A stretch of 64,000 nucleotides of DNA, taken from assembly GCA_029718625.1 (NCBI GenBank), contig CM056383.1, positions 63,922,849-63,986,848 of the forward strand. The letters run 5' to 3'. The first letter of the stretch is position 1. Every line of letters begins with the position of its first letter. Under the pieces are notes generated by a model, which was not told the origin of the DNA, made no database searches, and worked only from the letters and a program-made list of their open reading frames with translations. Of the stretch, positions 60,900-64,000 are shown piece by piece. This DNA is from Synaphobranchus kaupii (taxonomy: Eukaryota; Chordata; Actinopteri; Anguilliformes; Synaphobranchidae). Made by a program: the position numbers and the translations under genes.

Positions 60900-61450
60900 C
60901 TGGTCAGGACCTCAGAATCATTGGCCTCTTCTGATGCGGACTGAAGACCCATGTCTTCAGACCGCATCACTATTTCCCTCCCGCCCCCACCTCCTGCCAC
61001 TCCCACCTCTTGTACTAATGCAGGTTATGTTATTTTTATGGTCTGAGGCTATATTTTAATGGTTTTACGTTCTCAGGGGTTGTTGTCTATTTATTTAGAC
61101 GTAGTATTTTGGTACTTCTTTAGCATAGCGGTTTAGTGAGGTTGCATCTATACTCGCTGGGCTGAGGATGTTGTGAGTCAGGTTGTTAGCCGGGAATTAT
61201 TGCCTGTATTAATCATATATGAATAGACTTTTGTTTTTTCCTACATTGTAATTAGCTCTGCTGAATTAACGTAATACAATTAAGGTAATGCATCGGGAAA
61301 GTGAATCCGTGTCATGTCTATAAGTGTATCTTTATGTAGTTACTCTTGCTGCCTTCTTACCCTGACTCTCGACTAAATCTCACTCAGAAAAGAGGTTTCA
61401 ATTTCAGTTAAATAAAATAAATATTGATGATGATGACGATGATTACGACG
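60900..61450 (+). repeat. Probable LINE 3' end with (ATG/ACG)n tail
   Basis: GGACTGAAGACCCATGTCTTCAGACC near 60940 resembles the last codons of some fish LINE ORF2 proteins. The segment ends AAATAAAATAAATATTGATG with GATGATGACGATGATTACGACGATGAT. The family is not identified. Confidence 0.4.
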
Positions 61451-61522
61451 ATGATAGTAAAAATGGCAGTAGCACGATGCCCATTAACCCATTTCACCAC
61501 AGCTTTGTACAGGTAAATATAC

Positions 61523-61678
61523 TGCCGGAAGTGTAGTATAAGTCTAGTGTAGTATAATGTTTAGCGAGCTGAGAACCTGAGTTTGATTCCCAGGTGGAGC
61601 ACTGCCATTGTACCCTTCAGATATGTATCTTAATTTGACTTGCTTCAGTTAATATCCAGATGTATAAATGGATTGTAT
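61523..61678 (+). mobile_element. Degenerate UnaSINE1-like SINE
   Basis: It has GTGTAGTATAATGTTTAGCG, a decayed B box GTTTGATTCCC, GTACCCTTCAGATATGTATC and ATCCAGATGTATAAATGG, in the same order as the intact copies. The L2-type tail is missing and part of the head is duplicated. Confidence 0.8.
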
Positions 61679-63086
61679 ATCAAACAATTCCAGCTGTACA
61701 ACCTGCAAAATGCCTACACAGGCATTCTACACATTCTAAAGTTCTACACAGGAAGCAGTGAACAGCATTCTCATTTAATATACAGCAGGCCCCCTGTCTT
61801 TCAAAGATCCTGTCAGATCTGTAGAACAGGAAAGGAAGACATAGCGAACCAGGGTAGCAAAGACAGCTTTGTAATATTAACTAACCAGCAATGAGTACTT
61901 TGTTAAAGGTTGTATCAGCGATTTTGGGTGACGTCACTTCTGAAGCGAAATCCCAAACAAACATACTTATGAATAATTATGTTATGTTTTTAAAAATAGT
62001 GTTCAAGCATCCAGAATTATAACCACGTTAATAACGTTTGTAAGAAACCAAACCGTTTGTAAATCCGTCAAGATTTCAGCGAGATAAGAGTATTAGCGTT
62101 TGTGCAGATCATTGTGATTGGTTGGAATACTGTTTATTTTGGTTTTGAGTGGTTGGTAGTACCATTTGTTTTTGTGTACGATCTCGGAGCATAGGCTGCC
62201 TACAGAGACGCGGTTTTTTGACGGCCTGCTTATGGGGCAGGCAGCTAGCGGATCGTGAGGAAAAATCAGATGAATGTGATCATTTATGTTTCCACCCAAA
62301 ATCGCTGATACAACCTTTAAGTAACCTGTCTTACAGATAGCTCTAAGGCCATATGGCTGGCTTGACTGAGTATATTAATTTAGGAGACAACTAATTAGAT
62401 AAGGCAAGATAGGCAATGCAATAAACCATCAAATTGCAAGCAATGAAGAAAGCAATCATTATTATTTTTGTTGTTTTCGTTAGACTTATTAATAATACTT
62501 AATAATATAACCACTAATTGGTCTACTATCATGGGAATGTTCATTTGTTTGTCTTTTTATTTTGGGAAATGACTGAAATTTGCTTTCCATGATTTCCCAA
62601 GGCTTACTGATATACATTTGAAGTTTGGCACTTTAATAAAAGAAAAACATATTCATGAATTATTTTTAAATGTTTAAACATTCATATCAGCCCACCTCAC
62701 CACCTTCCCCCATCCCATGGCTCCTGCTCAGACCCTGTCAAAAATACGTGCTCAAACTCTGCCAACTAGTTCTTATTAATCGCACCTTCTCGGCAGGAAT
62801 CATTTGAAGTCATTGCTAAACCAATCATTTTTAATACTTCTAAATAATTTCTCCCCTGCTTCATTTTGAATAAATCTTCCTGAAGAAGTGGACTGACAGA
62901 GGATTGCATTTAGATTAAACAGTTTCTAATGAGAAACATGAGATATACAGGAACAGCAGGGACGTCATTACAGGTATAACGATATCATTTCTGGCATAGA
63001 ATCCATTATCAGTAATGTTTTTTTTTCCCTCACAAATAATCAGGTGAGGGAAGTGAAAGGAATGCATCCACCAAAAGGATGTAGAA
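61679..63086. other. Unassigned intergenic DNA
   Basis: TTTAAAGG..GTATCAGCGATTTTGGGTG (about 61908) and CCACCCAAAATCGCTGATAC (about 62294) are inverted, outlining a possible 400-bp inverted-end element. No gene was seen. Confidence 0.4.
61900..62322. repeat. Possible inverted-end element of about 420 bp
   Basis: AAAGGTTGTATCAGCGATTT with TGGGTG at the left is the reverse complement of CACCCAAAATCGCTGATACA then ACCTTTAA at the right. The ends read TTAAAGGTTGTATCAGCGAT on both sides. The interior has no recognised protein. I see no secure target duplication. Confidence 0.75.
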
Positions 63087-63475
63087 ACCATAGACTGTAT
63101 AAAAATATGGACAAAGTCACTGTGACGTCACCCATTGCCTTCCCATGACCTCGTAAAAACCGAATTGAGTCTCCGGATGCATTTTTCGTCGCCGGTTTGT
63201 ACAAACTGCGTCTGCTCCGTGGAGCCAAAGAGGACTCAACCTGTCCCTCTGATTGGTCCTGAACAAACGACACAATATTTAAAAAAATCAGCACATGCAG
63301 AGGCATTAGATGAAGGAAAGGCACCTATTGCAATTACATTTTTTGACCACATTGCTGCCATTGACTTACATGGTGAAAGACCTATACTGGAGCCAATCGC
63401 AGTGGCGCTAGTGAGCAACGGCACAATTGCCGCTCCCAGCCCAACCAGGAAGTGAGCTTCAAAACGAAAGCCCAG
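63087..63475 (+). repeat. Probable dispersed DNA repeat starting CATAGACTGTATAAAAA
   Basis: The first 50 bp match the end fragment at 31766-31818. The following GGAGCCAAAG and TATACTGGAGCCAATC blocks are ones I associate with a common teleost repeat. The open frame 63135-63455 crosses it and is not considered a gene. Confidence 0.4.
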
Positions 63476-64000
63476 TCTTGGCCCCTTGGTAGACACACAC
63501 ACAGGGCAGTCTGCGTTCATCAGGTAACTTGACATGACGTAGAAATTATGTATTTAGCCTATAGAACGAACCAACGGATCTGGCTACAAGGTGCATATAC
63601 CGAGGGACCATGTTTACATCGCACAGAGGGACGTATGAAGAACTCCTTGAGCATACGATATATATGTGCTTCTATTTTTCACCGCACGCTGTCAACGGTG
63701 CTTCTATTTCAATTGGAGCATATGCAGCGACTGAGGCGTTTTCAGGAGCGCTAACAATCTCCATGGATCGGCACCTTCAAGCTTGGCGTTTTCATTGTTT
63801 TCAAAGGGGGCGACGGAACGCGGCGGGTTCGGCGTTTAAAGGCCCCAACGACGCAGAGCCAAACCTGCAGCCCGTCGTGGAAAGGAAAGAAAAGGAGGGG
63901 GAAAAAAAAGGTCAACCTCTGTCCTGATCAAACTGAGAGACAAGGTCAGACGATCCCCGCGCCGGGCCGGACGTCACGACGATTCAATTATTGATGAGGT
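63476..64000. other. Unassigned DNA at the window edge
   Basis: GC content rises after 63780. The frame 63610-63927 has no recognisable motif and may belong to a feature cut by the window end. Confidence 0.35.

Noticed and set aside
63610..63927. Frame of 105 codons near the window edge
   Set aside because: No recognised domain. The Lys/Glu-rich end follows a purine-rich tract. It could be part of something outside the window but is unsupported here.

Overview
The window is eukaryotic, almost certainly from a teleost fish. It has one multi-exon vertebrate gene with canonical GT-AG introns, in AT-rich DNA full of Tc1-like transposons, PIF/Harbinger-like and hAT-like elements, L2/CR1-like LINE pieces and tRNA-derived SINEs. 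Several SINE copies end in the L2-type tail with TGTAA repeats that I know from the eel UnaSINE1/UnaL2 pair, so an elopomorph (eel-like) source is possible. That is inference, because related tails occur in other teleosts.

The only host gene I can support lies at 13219-18156 on the + strand. It is a four-exon delta-protocadherin of the PCDH8 / paraxial protocadherin type. Exon 1 (13219-15599) encodes a signal peptide, six cadherin repeats, the membrane span and the first part of the cytoplasmic tail. Exons 2 to 4 encode the rest of the tail, including the conserved acidic CM2-type motif. All three introns have canonical borders and the exon phases join correctly (0, 2, 1). Exon 1, however, is broken in this copy by five single-base frame offsets, all in the same +1 direction and all between 14.29 and 15.45 kb. 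Discounting five bases makes exon 1 exactly 792 codons. The pattern looks more like insertion errors in the assembly than an old pseudogene, but the sequence alone cannot decide.

Layout: 0-13.2 kb is upstream intergenic DNA with Tc1 and LINE remnants at 1.6-4.1 kb, microsatellites and small MITE-like elements. 13.2-18.6 kb is the protocadherin gene, with a teleost interspersed repeat in intron 2 and a 110-bp-arm hairpin plus a Tc1 end in intron 3. 18.6-25.3 kb is mostly unassigned. 25.3-27.0 kb is a complete-ended but decayed Tc1 element. 28.9-29.8 kb is a PIF/Harbinger-like element with TTA target duplications, followed by two minisatellites. 34.4-35.9 kb is a Tc1 element with an open reading frame that has lost the first catalytic Asp. 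37.0-37.5 kb is a chimeric Tc1 fragment. 39.1-41.5 kb is a nest: a hAT-like element containing a SINE with 12-bp target duplications and a foldback element. 43.3 kb is another SINE with target duplications. 47.2-47.9 and 56.0-57.0 kb are Tc1 transposase fossils. 49.8, 51.9 and 61.5 kb carry UnaSINE1-like copies. The rest of the right half has no recognisable gene, consistent with a gene desert beside a developmental protocadherin.

No CRISPR array, bacterial operon, rRNA gene, genuine tRNA gene or viral gene was seen.
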